Program-made: the position numbers and the translations under genes
Shown: positions 24,011 through 33,800 of the stretch, piece by piece
Numbering within the stretch: the stretch's first letter is position 1
Layout: each line of letters opens with the position of its first letter
Assembly (NCBI GenBank): GCA_963728925.1
Contig: CAVSMB010000014.1
Location: 470,762-534,761 of the forward strand
Direction: 5' to 3'
Source: JBBPZA01 sp963728925
GTDB taxonomy: Bacteria > Actinomycetota > Thermoleophilia > Solirubrobacterales > Solirubrobacteraceae
DNA: 64,000 nt
Notes under the pieces: model-generated
The model's database searches: none
The model's input: only the letters and a program-made list of their open reading frames with translations
Told to the model about the DNA's origin: nothing

Positions 24011-25165
24011 TTGACGGGCGTCGACTGGATCATCATCGGGTTCACCCTGCTGCTCGCCGTCTACGGCTACGCACAGGGCTTCATCGTCGGAGCGCTCTCG
24101 CTGGTCGGGTTCGCGGCGGGCGCGGTGCTGGGCACGCGGCTGGGCCCCGAGCTGCTCCCGGAGGGCGCCAGCTCGCCCTACGCCCCGCTGTTCGGGCTCG
24201 CCGGGGCGCTGCTGGCCGGCGCCATCCTCGCCACCGGCCTGGAGACCGTCGCCTTCGGGCTGCGCCGGAGGCTTCCGGGCGGGCGGGGGCTCTCGGCGGT
24301 CGACGGCGTCCTCGGGGCGGCGCTCACGGCGTGCGTGGCGCTCGGCATCGCCTGGATCGCCGGCGCCGTCGCCCTCCAGACCCCGGGGGCGCGCGACCTG
24401 CGCCGCGACATCCAGCGTTCGGTCGTGCTGCGCCGGCTCAACGCCGTGCTGCCGCCGTCCGGGCCGATCCTCAACGCGCTCGCGCGCTTCGACCCGTTCC
24501 CACAGGTCGACGCGCCCAGCCCCGAGGTCGCAAGGCCTCGCGGGTCGATCCTGCGCGACCGCGACGTCGTCGCCGCCCGGCGCAGCGTCGTGCGGGTGCT
24601 GGGTACGGCGTGCGGGCTGGGGATCCAGGGCTCGGGGTGGGTCGCCGCCCCCGGCGTGGTCGTCACCAACGCGCACGTGGTTGCCGGCGAGAGCGACACG
24701 GTCGTCCAGGCGGGGCTCGACGGTCAGAAGTACGCCGCTACCCCGCTCGCCTTCGACCCGCGCAACGACATCGCCGTCCTGCGCGTCGAGGGCCTCGGGG
24801 CGCCGGCGCTGCCGCTGGCCGGATCGGCCACCCGCGGGCGGGCGGCGGCGATCCTCGGCTATCCGGAGAACGGCCCCTACGACCCGCGCGCGGGCCGGGT
24901 CGGGGACACGCAGGTCGTGCTGACCCAGAACGCCTACGGCCAGGGGCCCGTGCGGCGCGAGATCACCTCGCTGCGCGGCCTGGTTCGCTCGGGGAACTCC
25001 GGCGGCCCGATGGTCGACGGCCGCGGCCGGGTGGTCACCACGATCTTCGCGGCCACCACGGGAGCCGGCGAGCACGGCGGCTTCGGCGTCCCCAACGATG
25101 TCGTCTCGGCCACCCTCCAGGGCGCGCGCGGCCCGGTCGACACCGGTCCCTGCGCCGCGGGGTGA
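24011..25165 (+). CDS. MarP-like membrane-anchored serine protease with CvpA-type N-domain
   Basis: 384-aa protein: four hydrophobic segments (about 1-125) of the CvpA type, beginning TGVDWIIIGFTLLLAVYGYAQGF, then a trypsin-like protease domain (about 190-380). Catalytic His in VVVTNAHVVAG near 220, Asp in DPRNDIAVLRV near 255, and Ser in VRSGNSGGPMVDG near 330 are intact. The architecture is that of mycobacterial MarP, which works in the periplasm during acid and oxidative stress. An ATG at 23942 is in frame, but TAGCGT (23995-24000) lies between it and the TTG at 24011, 10 bases from the latter, so I choose TTG. Confidence 0.85.
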   Translation: MTGVDWIIIGFTLLLAVYGYAQGFIVGALSLVGFAAGAVLGTRLGPELLPEGASSPYAPLFGLAGALLAGAILATGLETVAFGLRRRLPGGRGLSAVDGVLGAALTACVALGIAWIAGAVALQTPGARDLRRDIQRSVVLRRLNAVLPPSGPILNALARFDPFPQVDAPSPEVARPRGSILRDRDVVAARRSVVRVLGTACGLGIQGSGWVAAPGVVVTNAHVVAGESDTVVQAGLDGQKYAATPLAFDPRNDIAVLRVEGLGAPALPLAGSATRGRAAAILGYPENGPYDPRAGRVGDTQVVLTQNAYGQGPVRREITSLRGLVRSGNSGGPMVDGRGRVVTTIFAATTGAGEHGGFGVPNDVVSATLQGARGPVDTGPCAAG

Positions 25166-25419
25166 GCTCGGACTCGGCTCGTCGCCCGGTCTGAGGCCGG
25201 CTCAGCCCGTGGCGGGGTGGGAGACCGGCTCTTGCCCTGGGGCCGCGAGCCGGCGGTCTCCGTCGCGGCGGCCGCCTCTTCGGCGATCTGCTCGGGGGTG
25301 AGCGCGCGCAGCTCGCCGGTGAGCATGAAGGGCAGCTCGCAGCGCGGGCACGCGCCGATCTCCGAGCAGATCCCCAGGCCGACGCCGTAGCCGCAGCGTG
25401 GACATTGGGCGTGGGACAT
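24934..25419 (-). CDS. Zinc-ribbon protein, uncertain 3' end
   Basis: The first ~60 residues look real: SHAQCPRCGYGVGLGI, GACPRCELPFML and LTPEQIAEEAAAAT form a two-CxxC zinc ribbon and a helix. Beyond that the frame runs ~230 bases antisense to the protease gene and becomes Pro/Arg-rich, which is probably not a true protein end. In another frame the sequence would stop at 25202 after VSHPATG, so a frameshift near 25240 is possible. A GGAGGA precedes the ATG. Function unknown. Confidence 0.5.
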   Translation of the reverse strand: MSHAQCPRCGYGVGLGICSEIGACPRCELPFMLTGELRALTPEQIAEEAAAATETAGSRPQGKSRSPTPPRAEPASDRATSRVRAHPAAQGPVSTGPRAPWRVAETTSLGTPKPPCSPAPVVAAKIVVTTRPRPSTIGPPEFPERTRPRSEVISRRTGPWP

Positions 25420-25508
25420 CTCGTGCAATTTCCTCCACAGGATCGGTACCCGGGTTCGGCGAGAGGTAAATCGCTGGGTTTGGGGCCCGCGCTACCCTCC
25501 GCCCCCAC

Positions 25509-27725
25509 ATGGCCAAGAACCTCGTCATCGCCGAGAAGCCGTCCGTGGGCCGCGACCTCGCACGCGTGCTCGAGGGCCCGTTCGAGAAGCACGAGGGCTG
25601 GCTGGAGGGCCCGCACGACGTCATCACATGGGCCGTCGGCCACCTCGTCCAGCTTGCTGAGCCCGACGAGTACGACGAGCGCTTCAAGAAGTGGCGGATG
25701 GCGGACCTGCCGATCGTGCCCGAGCACTTCAAGCTCGTCGTGCGCGACGAGCGCTCCAAGAAGCAGATGGGGGTCGTGCAGCGGCTGCTCAAGCGCGACG
25801 ACGTCGACAGCGTCGTCAACGCCTGCGACGCCGGCCGCGAGGGCGAGCTGATCTTCGCCTACCTCTACGAGAAGGCCGGCGCGCGCAAGCCCGTCCAGCG
25901 CCTGTGGCTGCAGTCGATGACGACCGCGGCCATCCGCGAGGCGTTCGGGCACCTGCGCCCGGGGGCCGAGCTGGGGCGCCTCCAGGAGGCCGCCCGGTCG
26001 CGCAGCGAGGCGGACTGGATCGTCGGCATGAACGCGACGCGCGCCGCCACGATCCGCTTGCGCTCCTCCTTCGACGGCGCTGTCTCGCTCGGCCGCGTGC
26101 AGACGCCGACCCTTGCGATCATCGCCGCGCGCGAGGAGGAGATCCGCGCCTTCACGCCCGAGCCCTACTGGCTCGTGGACGCGACCTTCGAGGCCTCCGG
26201 TGACCGCGTCTACGCGGGCCGCTTCCACGCCGGGGCCAAGCCGCGGATCGCCAGCGCGCCGGAGGCCGCCGCGATCGTCGAGGCCGTCCGTGGGCGGACG
26301 GGCGAGATCTCCAAGCTCGAGAAGACCGAGCGCTCAGAGCGCGCGCCGCTCCTCTACGACCTCACCTCGCTCCAGCGCGACGCCAATACGCGCTTCGGCT
26401 TCTCGGCTCGCCGAACCCTGGGCGCCGCTCAGCGGCTCTACGAGGAGCACAAGGCGATCACCTACCCGCGCACCAACTCGCGCTTCATCACCCGCGACCT
26501 CGTGGCCGAGATCAAGCCCACCGCGCGCCGCGCCGGCGAGCAGCCCGAGTACGCGAAGGCCGCCGACTACGTGCTCGGGCTCGACGTGCTGCCGCTGGCC
26601 CGCGTCGTCGACGACGCGAAGGTCACCGACCACCACGCGATCCTGCCGACGCCGACCAGCGTCGATCCCGCGAAGTGGCGCTCGGAGGACGACCGCCGCG
26701 TCTACGATCTCGTGACCCGGCGCTTCCTCGCCGTCTTCCACCCCGACGCCGTGTTCGAGAACACGCGCGTGGAGACGACGGTCGAGGGCCACGTGTTCCG
26801 CACGCGCGGGAAGGTCCTCCTCGTCCCGGGGTGGCGCGGGGTCTACGGCGAGACGATCGACGCCGAGCGCGGCGACGACGACGAGGGCTCCGAGCAGCAG
26901 CTGCCGCGCCTCGAGCGGGGGGAGGCGGCCGACGTCAAGCAGGTCGAGAGCCTCGAGAAGGAGACCAAGCCGCCGCGGCGCTACACCGACGCGTCGCTGC
27001 TCGGCGCGATGGAGACGGCCGGCAAGCTCGTCGACGACGACGAGCTGCGCGAGGCGATGAAGGACTCGGGCATCGGCACGCCGGCCACCCGCGCGGCGAT
27101 CATCGAGCGGCTCATCGACGTCGGCTACCTCGAGCGCGACGGCCGCGCGCTGGTGGCGACCGAGAAGGGCCGCAACGTCATCCGCCTTCTCGGCGAGCAC
27201 CAGCTCACCTCCCCGAGCCTCACTGGGGACTGGGAGCACCGCCTGGCGAAGATCGAGGAGGGCGGCGACTCGCGCCGGGCCTTCATGAGCGACATCGTCA
27301 AGTTCACCGAGAAGACGGTCCACGACTTCGACGAGCGCCTGAAGGGCGTTCGCATCCCGCGCGCGAACCTCGGCCCCTGTCCGGTCTGCGGCCACGACAT
27401 CGTCGAGAACCGCAAGGGCTTCTCATGCTGGTCGCGCGAGGACCCGGGGTGCGGCTTCGTGATCTGGAAGGGGAAGGCCGGCAAGCAGCTGAACGCCGCG
27501 GCGGCCCGCGAGCTCATCGAGCACGGCCGTTCCGAGAAGCAGGTCACCGGCTTCAAGGGCCGGTCGGGGCGCAGCTTCCGGGCGCGCCTCGCGCTCGAGC
27601 AGGGCTCCGACGGCAAGTGGCGCGTCGAGTTCGACGAACCGTGGGCCAAGGAGGGCGCCAAGCCGCCCGAGGAGGCCGAGCAGGCCCAGCCCGCGGCCGT
27701 CGCGGCCTCGCCCGAGGCAGCCTAG
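25509..27725 (+). CDS. topB: Type IA DNA topoisomerase (TopB/topoisomerase III type)
   Basis: 738-aa topoisomerase that passes single strands to relax or decatenate DNA. The TOPRIM domain begins NLVIAEKPSVGRDLARVL and has CDAGREGELIFAYLYE near 108; the active-site Tyr is in ITYPRTNSRFI near 322; GIGTPATRAAIIERL near 525 is the conserved domain IV motif. The C-terminus has a Cys ribbon (CPVCGHD, FSCWSREDPGCGF, about 625-650), then an Ala/Glu-rich tail. The start matches topoisomerase III rather than TopA. TACCCT (25493-25498) is 10 bases before the ATG. Confidence 0.9.
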   Translation: MAKNLVIAEKPSVGRDLARVLEGPFEKHEGWLEGPHDVITWAVGHLVQLAEPDEYDERFKKWRMADLPIVPEHFKLVVRDERSKKQMGVVQRLLKRDDVDSVVNACDAGREGELIFAYLYEKAGARKPVQRLWLQSMTTAAIREAFGHLRPGAELGRLQEAARSRSEADWIVGMNATRAATIRLRSSFDGAVSLGRVQTPTLAIIAAREEEIRAFTPEPYWLVDATFEASGDRVYAGRFHAGAKPRIASAPEAAAIVEAVRGRTGEISKLEKTERSERAPLLYDLTSLQRDANTRFGFSARRTLGAAQRLYEEHKAITYPRTNSRFITRDLVAEIKPTARRAGEQPEYAKAADYVLGLDVLPLARVVDDAKVTDHHAILPTPTSVDPAKWRSEDDRRVYDLVTRRFLAVFHPDAVFENTRVETTVEGHVFRTRGKVLLVPGWRGVYGETIDAERGDDDEGSEQQLPRLERGEAADVKQVESLEKETKPPRRYTDASLLGAMETAGKLVDDDELREAMKDSGIGTPATRAAIIERLIDVGYLERDGRALVATEKGRNVIRLLGEHQLTSPSLTGDWEHRLAKIEEGGDSRRAFMSDIVKFTEKTVHDFDERLKGVRIPRANLGPCPVCGHDIVENRKGFSCWSREDPGCGFVIWKGKAGKQLNAAAARELIEHGRSEKQVTGFKGRSGRSFRARLALEQGSDGKWRVEFDEPWAKEGAKPPEEAEQAQPAAVAASPEAA

Positions 27726-27860
27726 GGCCCCCGCCGCAGCCCGGTCCGGGTCCGGTCCGACGGGGTGTAGGGTCGCCGTCCGGCGGATCGCGCCGGAGAT
27801 CGTCCGCAGCCAGCGGGCTGGCGCCGTCAGGTCGTCGGGGCGCTCCGCGACCATGGTGGG

Positions 27861-30854
27861 GTGCCCCTCACCCTGGTCACCGGCCCGGCCAACTCGGCCA
27901 AGGCCGGCTACGTCCTCGACGCCTACCGCGCGGCGCTCGCCCGCGAGCCGCTGCTCGTCGTCCCCACGTGGGCCGACGCCGCGCACTACACTCGCGAGCT
28001 GGCCGGCGCCGGCGCCTCGACCGGGGGGTCGGTGGTGCACTTCCATGCCCTCGCGCGCCAGATCGGCGAGCGCGTCGGCCTGGCCCAGCGCCCGGTGTCG
28101 TCCCTCCAGCGCGAGCTCCTCCTCGCCGCCGCGGTCCGGCAAGCGCGGCTGGGCGAGCTGGCCTCCGCGGCGTCCTCGCCCGGCTTCGCCCGCGCGGCGG
28201 CCGACCTGGTGGGCGAGCTGCAGCGAAGCCTCGTCGAGCCGGGCCGATTGCGGGCGGCGCTGCGCGCAGAGGGCGCGAACGAGGAGATCGCCTCGATCTA
28301 CGCCGCCTACCGGGCGCTGCTCGACCGCGCCGGCCGCGCCGACGACGAGCTGCTCGCGCGCCGCGCGCTGGATGCGCTTCGCGCTGCGCCGGCGCGCTGG
28401 GGCGCCACGCCGGTCTTCTTCTACGGCTTCGACGACCTGACCCGCCTGCAGCGCGACGCGGTCGAGACGCTAGCCCGCGTGGCGGGGGCGGACGTCGTCC
28501 TGGCGCTGACCTTCGAGCGCGGGCGGGTCGCCTTCGCCGGGCGCGCCCGCACCTTCGAGGAGCTGCGCCCCCTCGCCGACGAGCTCGTCGAGCTGCCGCC
28601 CCGCGAGCAGCACTACGCGCCCGCGTCGCGTCGCGTGCTGCACCACCTCGAGCGTCATCTGTTCGAGGACGATCCACCACCGGTGCCTTCGTCGCCGTCG
28701 CCGTCGCCGGCCACCGGCGGTCAGGGCGCCCAGGGCACGCTGTTCGGGGAAGCGGGCGCCTCCGACGGCCCGGCCCCAGTGCGTCTCCTCGAGGCGGGCG
28801 GCGAGCGGGCCGAGCTCGAGCTCGTCGCCGCCGAGGTGCTCGCGCTGGTGGCGGCGGGGACGGCGGCCGAGGAGATCGCCGTCGTGGTGCGCTCGCCGGC
28901 GCGCACCGCCGCCCTCGTGGCCGAGGTGTTCGGCGGCTACGGGATCCCCGTCGCCGCGCCGACCCGGCTCCCCTTCGGCCGCACGACGCTCGGGCGCGGC
29001 CTGCTGGCTCTCCTGGCCCTCGCGCTGCCCGGCGGTCGGTCCGCGGACCTGCTCACCTACCTGCGCACCCCGGGTCGCGTGCGCGAGCCGCGGCTCGCCG
29101 ACGCGCTGGAGGCGGACCTTCGCCGCGCGGCGATCCACGACGCGGAGCCCGCGCTCGCGCTGTGGGAGGGCATGGCGTGGCCGCTCGACGAGGTCGCGCG
29201 CCTGCGCGAGGCCGTCGCGCGCGGCACGGTCGAGCTGCTCGAGGAGCTCCGGGCACGGGGAGCGCGCCTGCTCGCGGCCCCGTGGGCGCGTCGGGCCGCG
29301 CTGCTCGACGGGCCCGAGCGAGCCGACGCGCGGGCGCTCTCGGCGCTCTCGAGCGCCGCGGCGCAGCTGGCAGAGCTGGCAGAGCTGGCGAAGCTCTCCC
29401 CGGGCGCCCTGCCCGCGCCGGGCGAGCTCCCCACGCTGCTCGGGGCGCTTGAGGTCGGAGTCGGCGACCGGCCCGGGCCCGGCGCGGTGCACGTCGCCGG
29501 GCCCCTCGACGTGCGTGCGCGCCGCTACCGCGTCGTCGTCGTGTGCGGGCTGCAGGACGCAGAGCTGCCGGCGCCGGGCGTGCCCGAGCCGTTCCTCTCC
29601 GACGAGCTGCGCGCGCGGCTGCGCGGGCACGGCCTCATGCTGGAGCCGCGCGAGGACCGGTTGGCCGCCGAGCGCTACCTGTTCTACGCCGTGGTCTCGC
29701 GGCCCGAGGAGCTGCTGCTGCTCTCGCGACGCACGTCGGACGAAGAGGGCTCGATGGCCGTCGCCTCGCCCTTCCTCCACGACGTGGGCAGGGCGCTGGG
29801 CGACGCGCTCGGGCCGCCGCGGCGGCGCAGCCTCGCCGACGTCACCTGGCCGCCCGGCCAGGCCCCGACCGACGCCGAGCGCCGGCGTTCGAAGGCCGCG
29901 GCATCCCTCCCCGAGCGCCCGCGCGAGATCGGCCCGCTCACGGCGGAGGCGATGCTCGCGGCGCTGCACGAGCGCGTGCTGTCGGCCGGCGCGCTCGAGA
30001 CCTTCGCCTCGTGCCCCGTGAAGTGGCTCGTCGAGCGCCAGCTGAGGCCCGGCGCGGTCGACCCCGACGCGGCGCCGCTCGTGGGGGGCGGCTACCGGCA
30101 CGCCGTGCTCGAGGAGGTGCTCACCCGCCTGCGCGAGCGCACGGGCTCGGCGCGGCTGCACGCGGGGTCGCTCGACGCGGCGCGCGACGTCCTGCACGCG
30201 GTGGTCGCCGAGCGACGCGGCGGGGTCCTCCTCTCGCGGCACGAGCCGACCGCGCGCGCCGAGGCCCGCCAGATCGAGCGCGACCTGGAGCGCTACCTGG
30301 AGTGGGAGGCCCGAACGGCCCAGCCGCTCGAGCCGGTCCACCTCGAGCTGGCCTTCGGCTTCGAGGACTCCGAGCTGCCGGCGCTGGAGCTCGGCGACCC
30401 GGCCGATCCCGTTCGCCTGCGCGGCCGGGTCGACCGCGTCGACGTCGACGCGGCCGGCGAGCGCGCGGTGGTGCGCGACTACAAGACGTCACGGGCCTAC
30501 CCGGTCGCGCGCTGGGTGCAGGACGGCCAGCTGCAGGTCGCGCTCTACGCGCTCGTCGCGAGGCGGCTGCTGGCGCTCGAGCCGATCGCCGGCCTCTACC
30601 AGCCGCTGCGCCGCGACCTGCGGGCGCGCGGCGCGGTCCGCGAAGGCGAGCAGGACGCGCTCGGCGAGGCGGTCGGCTACGCGCCGGCCGACGTGCTCGA
30701 GCCCGAGGCCTTCGAGGCCGCCCTGCAGGACGCCGAAGACCGGGCTGCGCTCCTCGCCGCCTCGCTGCGCGCCGGCGCGCTGCGCCCCACGCCCGAGACG
30801 TGCGGCCGCGGTGGCTGCCAGTACCCCGGGATCTGCCGGAGCGGCGGGGGATGA
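27861..30854 (+). CDS. addB: AddB-like helicase-nuclease subunit with Fe-S nuclease domain
   Basis: 997-aa subunit of a two-gene recombination helicase-nuclease that processes double-strand breaks. N-terminal UvrD-like fold with a degenerate Walker A (TGPANSAKAGYV; the Gly before Lys and the Ser/Thr after it are missing), so probably not an ATPase. The C-terminal PD-(D/E)XK nuclease has GRVDRVDVDAAGERAVVRDYK near 860-880. One Cys near 716 (ASCPVKW) and three near 981-992 (TCGRGGCQYPGIC) fit the AddB-type 4Fe-4S staple. GTG start; its stop overlaps the next subunit's start (ATGA). The name addB is by analogy; sequence identity cannot be judged. Confidence 0.8.
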   Translation: MPLTLVTGPANSAKAGYVLDAYRAALAREPLLVVPTWADAAHYTRELAGAGASTGGSVVHFHALARQIGERVGLAQRPVSSLQRELLLAAAVRQARLGELASAASSPGFARAAADLVGELQRSLVEPGRLRAALRAEGANEEIASIYAAYRALLDRAGRADDELLARRALDALRAAPARWGATPVFFYGFDDLTRLQRDAVETLARVAGADVVLALTFERGRVAFAGRARTFEELRPLADELVELPPREQHYAPASRRVLHHLERHLFEDDPPPVPSSPSPSPATGGQGAQGTLFGEAGASDGPAPVRLLEAGGERAELELVAAEVLALVAAGTAAEEIAVVVRSPARTAALVAEVFGGYGIPVAAPTRLPFGRTTLGRGLLALLALALPGGRSADLLTYLRTPGRVREPRLADALEADLRRAAIHDAEPALALWEGMAWPLDEVARLREAVARGTVELLEELRARGARLLAAPWARRAALLDGPERADARALSALSSAAAQLAELAELAKLSPGALPAPGELPTLLGALEVGVGDRPGPGAVHVAGPLDVRARRYRVVVVCGLQDAELPAPGVPEPFLSDELRARLRGHGLMLEPREDRLAAERYLFYAVVSRPEELLLLSRRTSDEEGSMAVASPFLHDVGRALGDALGPPRRRSLADVTWPPGQAPTDAERRRSKAAASLPERPREIGPLTAEAMLAALHERVLSAGALETFASCPVKWLVERQLRPGAVDPDAAPLVGGGYRHAVLEEVLTRLRERTGSARLHAGSLDAARDVLHAVVAERRGGVLLSRHEPTARAEARQIERDLERYLEWEARTAQPLEPVHLELAFGFEDSELPALELGDPADPVRLRGRVDRVDVDAAGERAVVRDYKTSRAYPVARWVQDGQLQVALYALVARRLLALEPIAGLYQPLRRDLRARGAVREGEQDALGEAVGYAPADVLEPEAFEAALQDAEDRAALLAASLRAGALRPTPETCGRGGCQYPGICRSGGG

Positions 30855-33800
30855 GGGTGGCCACCGGAGGCCGGCCCTTCGACCCCGCGCTCGGCGCGGG
30901 TGGACGGCCGCTGACCGCCGAGCAGCGCGCGGCGATCGAGGACCGGGTCGGGTCGCTGCTGCTGTCGGCGACGGCCGGCAGCGGCAAGACCTCGGTGATG
31001 GTCGAGCGCTTCGTGCGGCTGGCCCTCTCCGACGAGGCGCCGGTCACGCAGCTGCTCGCGATCACCTTCACCGACAAGGCCGCCGCGGAGCTGCGCGAGC
31101 GGATCCGCGAGCGCTTCGAGGAGCTCGGCGACGCCGACCGGGCCCGCGAGGCCCAGAGCGCGCACGTCTCGACCATCCACGGGTTCTGCGCGGGGCTGCT
31201 GCGCGCCGAGGCGCTGCGCGCAGGGCTGGACCCGCGCTTCGAGGTGCTCGACGAGCGCCGCGCGGGCCGGCTCGCCCGCGAGGCCTTCGAGCAGGCGCTC
31301 GAGGAGCGGCTCGAGGCGGGCGGCGCACAGGCGCTCGACGTCGTCGCCGCCTACGGCACGGGCGAGGTCCGGGCGATGGTCCTCGGCGCCCACGAACGGC
31401 TGCGAAGCCGGGGCGAGGCGCGGCCCGACCTCCCGGAGCCGGGACCGCTCGACGATCCGGGGGCGGCGCGCGCGGCCCTGCTCAGCGCCGCCGAGGCCCT
31501 CGCCGCCGAGCTGGGAACGGCGGTCGAGCCGGGACAGGCCATCGCCGACGCCGCGGCCCGCCTGGCCGACTGCCGGGCCTTCGCCGCCGCCCTGGACGAG
31601 CGCGTCCCCGAGGGAGGCGAGCTGCGTCCCTTCGCGCCGAACGGCGCGCGGGCCGACGCCCTGCGCACACCCGCCGCCGAGGCGTACCGCGAGGCCTTCG
31701 CACGCTTCCGCCAAGCGTGTGTCGACCACCATGCGCTCCAGCTGCTCGACCACCTGCGCGAGCTGCTGCGAGCCTTCGGTCGCCGCTACGCCGCGATCAA
31801 GCATGAGCGCTCGGGCCTGGACTTCGCCGACCTCGAGCTCGAGGCGCTCGCCCTCCTGCGCGGGCACGAGGAGGTCCGCGAGCGCACCGCGAGGCGCTTC
31901 GCGCACGTCATGGTCGACGAGTTCCAGGACGTCAACCCCCTGCAGCTCGCGCTGCTCGAGCTGCTCGACCGCGGCAACCTCTTCGAGGTCGGCGACGAGC
32001 TGCAGTCGATCTACCGGTTCCGCCACGCCGACGTCGCCCTCTTCCGCGAGCGGCGCGCGGGCCGGACGGCCGCCGCTCGCGCGCGCGAGCTGACTGTCAA
32101 CTTCCGCTCCGAGCCCGAGCTCCTCAACGCGCTGGACCTCGCCTTCGGGGGTGTCTTCGGCGACGCTTTCACCCCGCTCGTGCCCGGGACCGGCCCGGCG
32201 GGCCCCGGGGACGTCGAGCCCGTCGAGCTGCTCGTCACGGGAAAGGACGGCTGGGCCGAGGTCGGGCTGGGCGAGACGCTGCCCTCGTCGGCGCTGTGGC
32301 GACTCGCCGAGGCGCGGCTGCTCGCGCAGCGCCTCGCCGAGCTCGTCGAGGCGGGAACGCCCCAGGGCGACATCGTCGTGCTCTCGCGCGCCGCCACTGA
32401 TCTCGGTCTCTACGAGCGAGCGCTGGAGGACCAGGGGCTTCGCACCTACCTGATCGGAGGCCGCGGGTTCTGGTCGGCACGCCAGGTCCAGGACGTCGTC
32501 GCCTACCTCGCGCTGCTCGCCAACCCGCGCGACGAGCTGCGCCTCTACGAGGTGCTCGCGTCGCCGATGGCGGGCGCGTCGAGCGACGAGCTCGCGCTGC
32601 TCGCGGCCGAGGCCCAGGCGCAGGGTCGCCCGGCGTGGGAGGTGCTCGAGGACCGCCCGGACCCGCGCTTCGCGGCCTTCGTGGCCCGCTTCGCGGCGCA
32701 CCGGGAGGCCGCGCCGCGGCTCGCGCTCGACGCGCTGATCGACCGCGTGGTCCGCGAGACGGGCTACGACCTCGCGGTCCTGCGCATGCCCGGGGGCCGG
32801 CGGCGCCTCGCGAACGTCCGCAAGCTCATGCGCCTCGCCCGCCAGTGGGAGGAGGCGGAGGGTCGCGACGTGCGAGGCCTCGTCGACCTCGTGCGCGAGC
32901 TCGCCGGCGAGGACGTGGTGGGGGAGGATCGCGAGGCGCAGGCGCCGGTCGAGGGCGAGGCGCTCGACGCGATCCGCCTGATGACCGTGCACCGGGCCAA
33001 GGGCCTCGAGTTCGGAGTCGTGTGCGTCGCCGACTTGGGGCGCGAGCCGGTGAACGGCGGGCAGCACCTTCGCCTCGGAGCCGACGGCCGCGTCGGCCTG
33101 CGCACGCCGTGGGCCGACGGCGGCCGCGAGAGCGCCTTCGCGTGGGCGGCGCTGGGCCAGCAGGACCGCGAGGCCGAGGCGGCCGAGGAGCGCCGTCTCT
33201 TCTACGTCGCGATGACCCGCGCGCAGCGGCGACTGATCCTCAGCGGAGCGACCGACGTCGAGGCGTGGCGCGAAGGCCGGCCGCGCCGGGAGCCGCTCGT
33301 GTGGATCGCGCGCGCCCTGGACCCCGGGCTCGCGCAGCGCCTGACCGACGCGGCGCCCGACCGGGCCTGGACGGAGGAGCGCGAGGGATGGTCGGCGCGC
33401 CTGCGCGCCCGGTTGAACACGCCGGGCACCGTCGGGCGGGTGCTCGAGGAGCGCGCGCTCGCCCCGGCCGTGCCCGAGCGCGCGGCCCCGGACCCGATCG
33501 CGCCGCCGGCGCCCGGCGAACCGGTGGCGTCGCCGGCTCCGCCGGCGCCGCCCGTCGACTCGCTCAGCTACTCGTCGCTGGAGGAGTACGGGCGCTGCGG
33601 CTACCGCTTCCACCTCCAGCGGGTGCTCGGCCTGCCCGACGTCGCCGCCGGGCCGGCCGCCGCGGGCGAGCGGGCCCCCGGGTTGTCAGCCGCCCAGCGG
33701 GGCGTCGTGGCCCACGCGCTGCTGGAGCGCCTGGACCTCGGCGCCGCCGCCGAGCCGCCGCCGCCTGCCGAGGTCCGTCGTGTGGCGGCGCTCGACGGCC

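Noticed and set aside
29543..30850. Possible long N-terminal extension of the AddA-like protein
   Set aside because: This part is addB in another frame; the ATG at 30851 overlaps the addB stop and precedes the helicase domain.
30677..33613. 978-codon open frame antisense to the AddA-like gene
   Set aside because: Same cause: high third-position GC keeps the opposite strand open. No recognisable motif.
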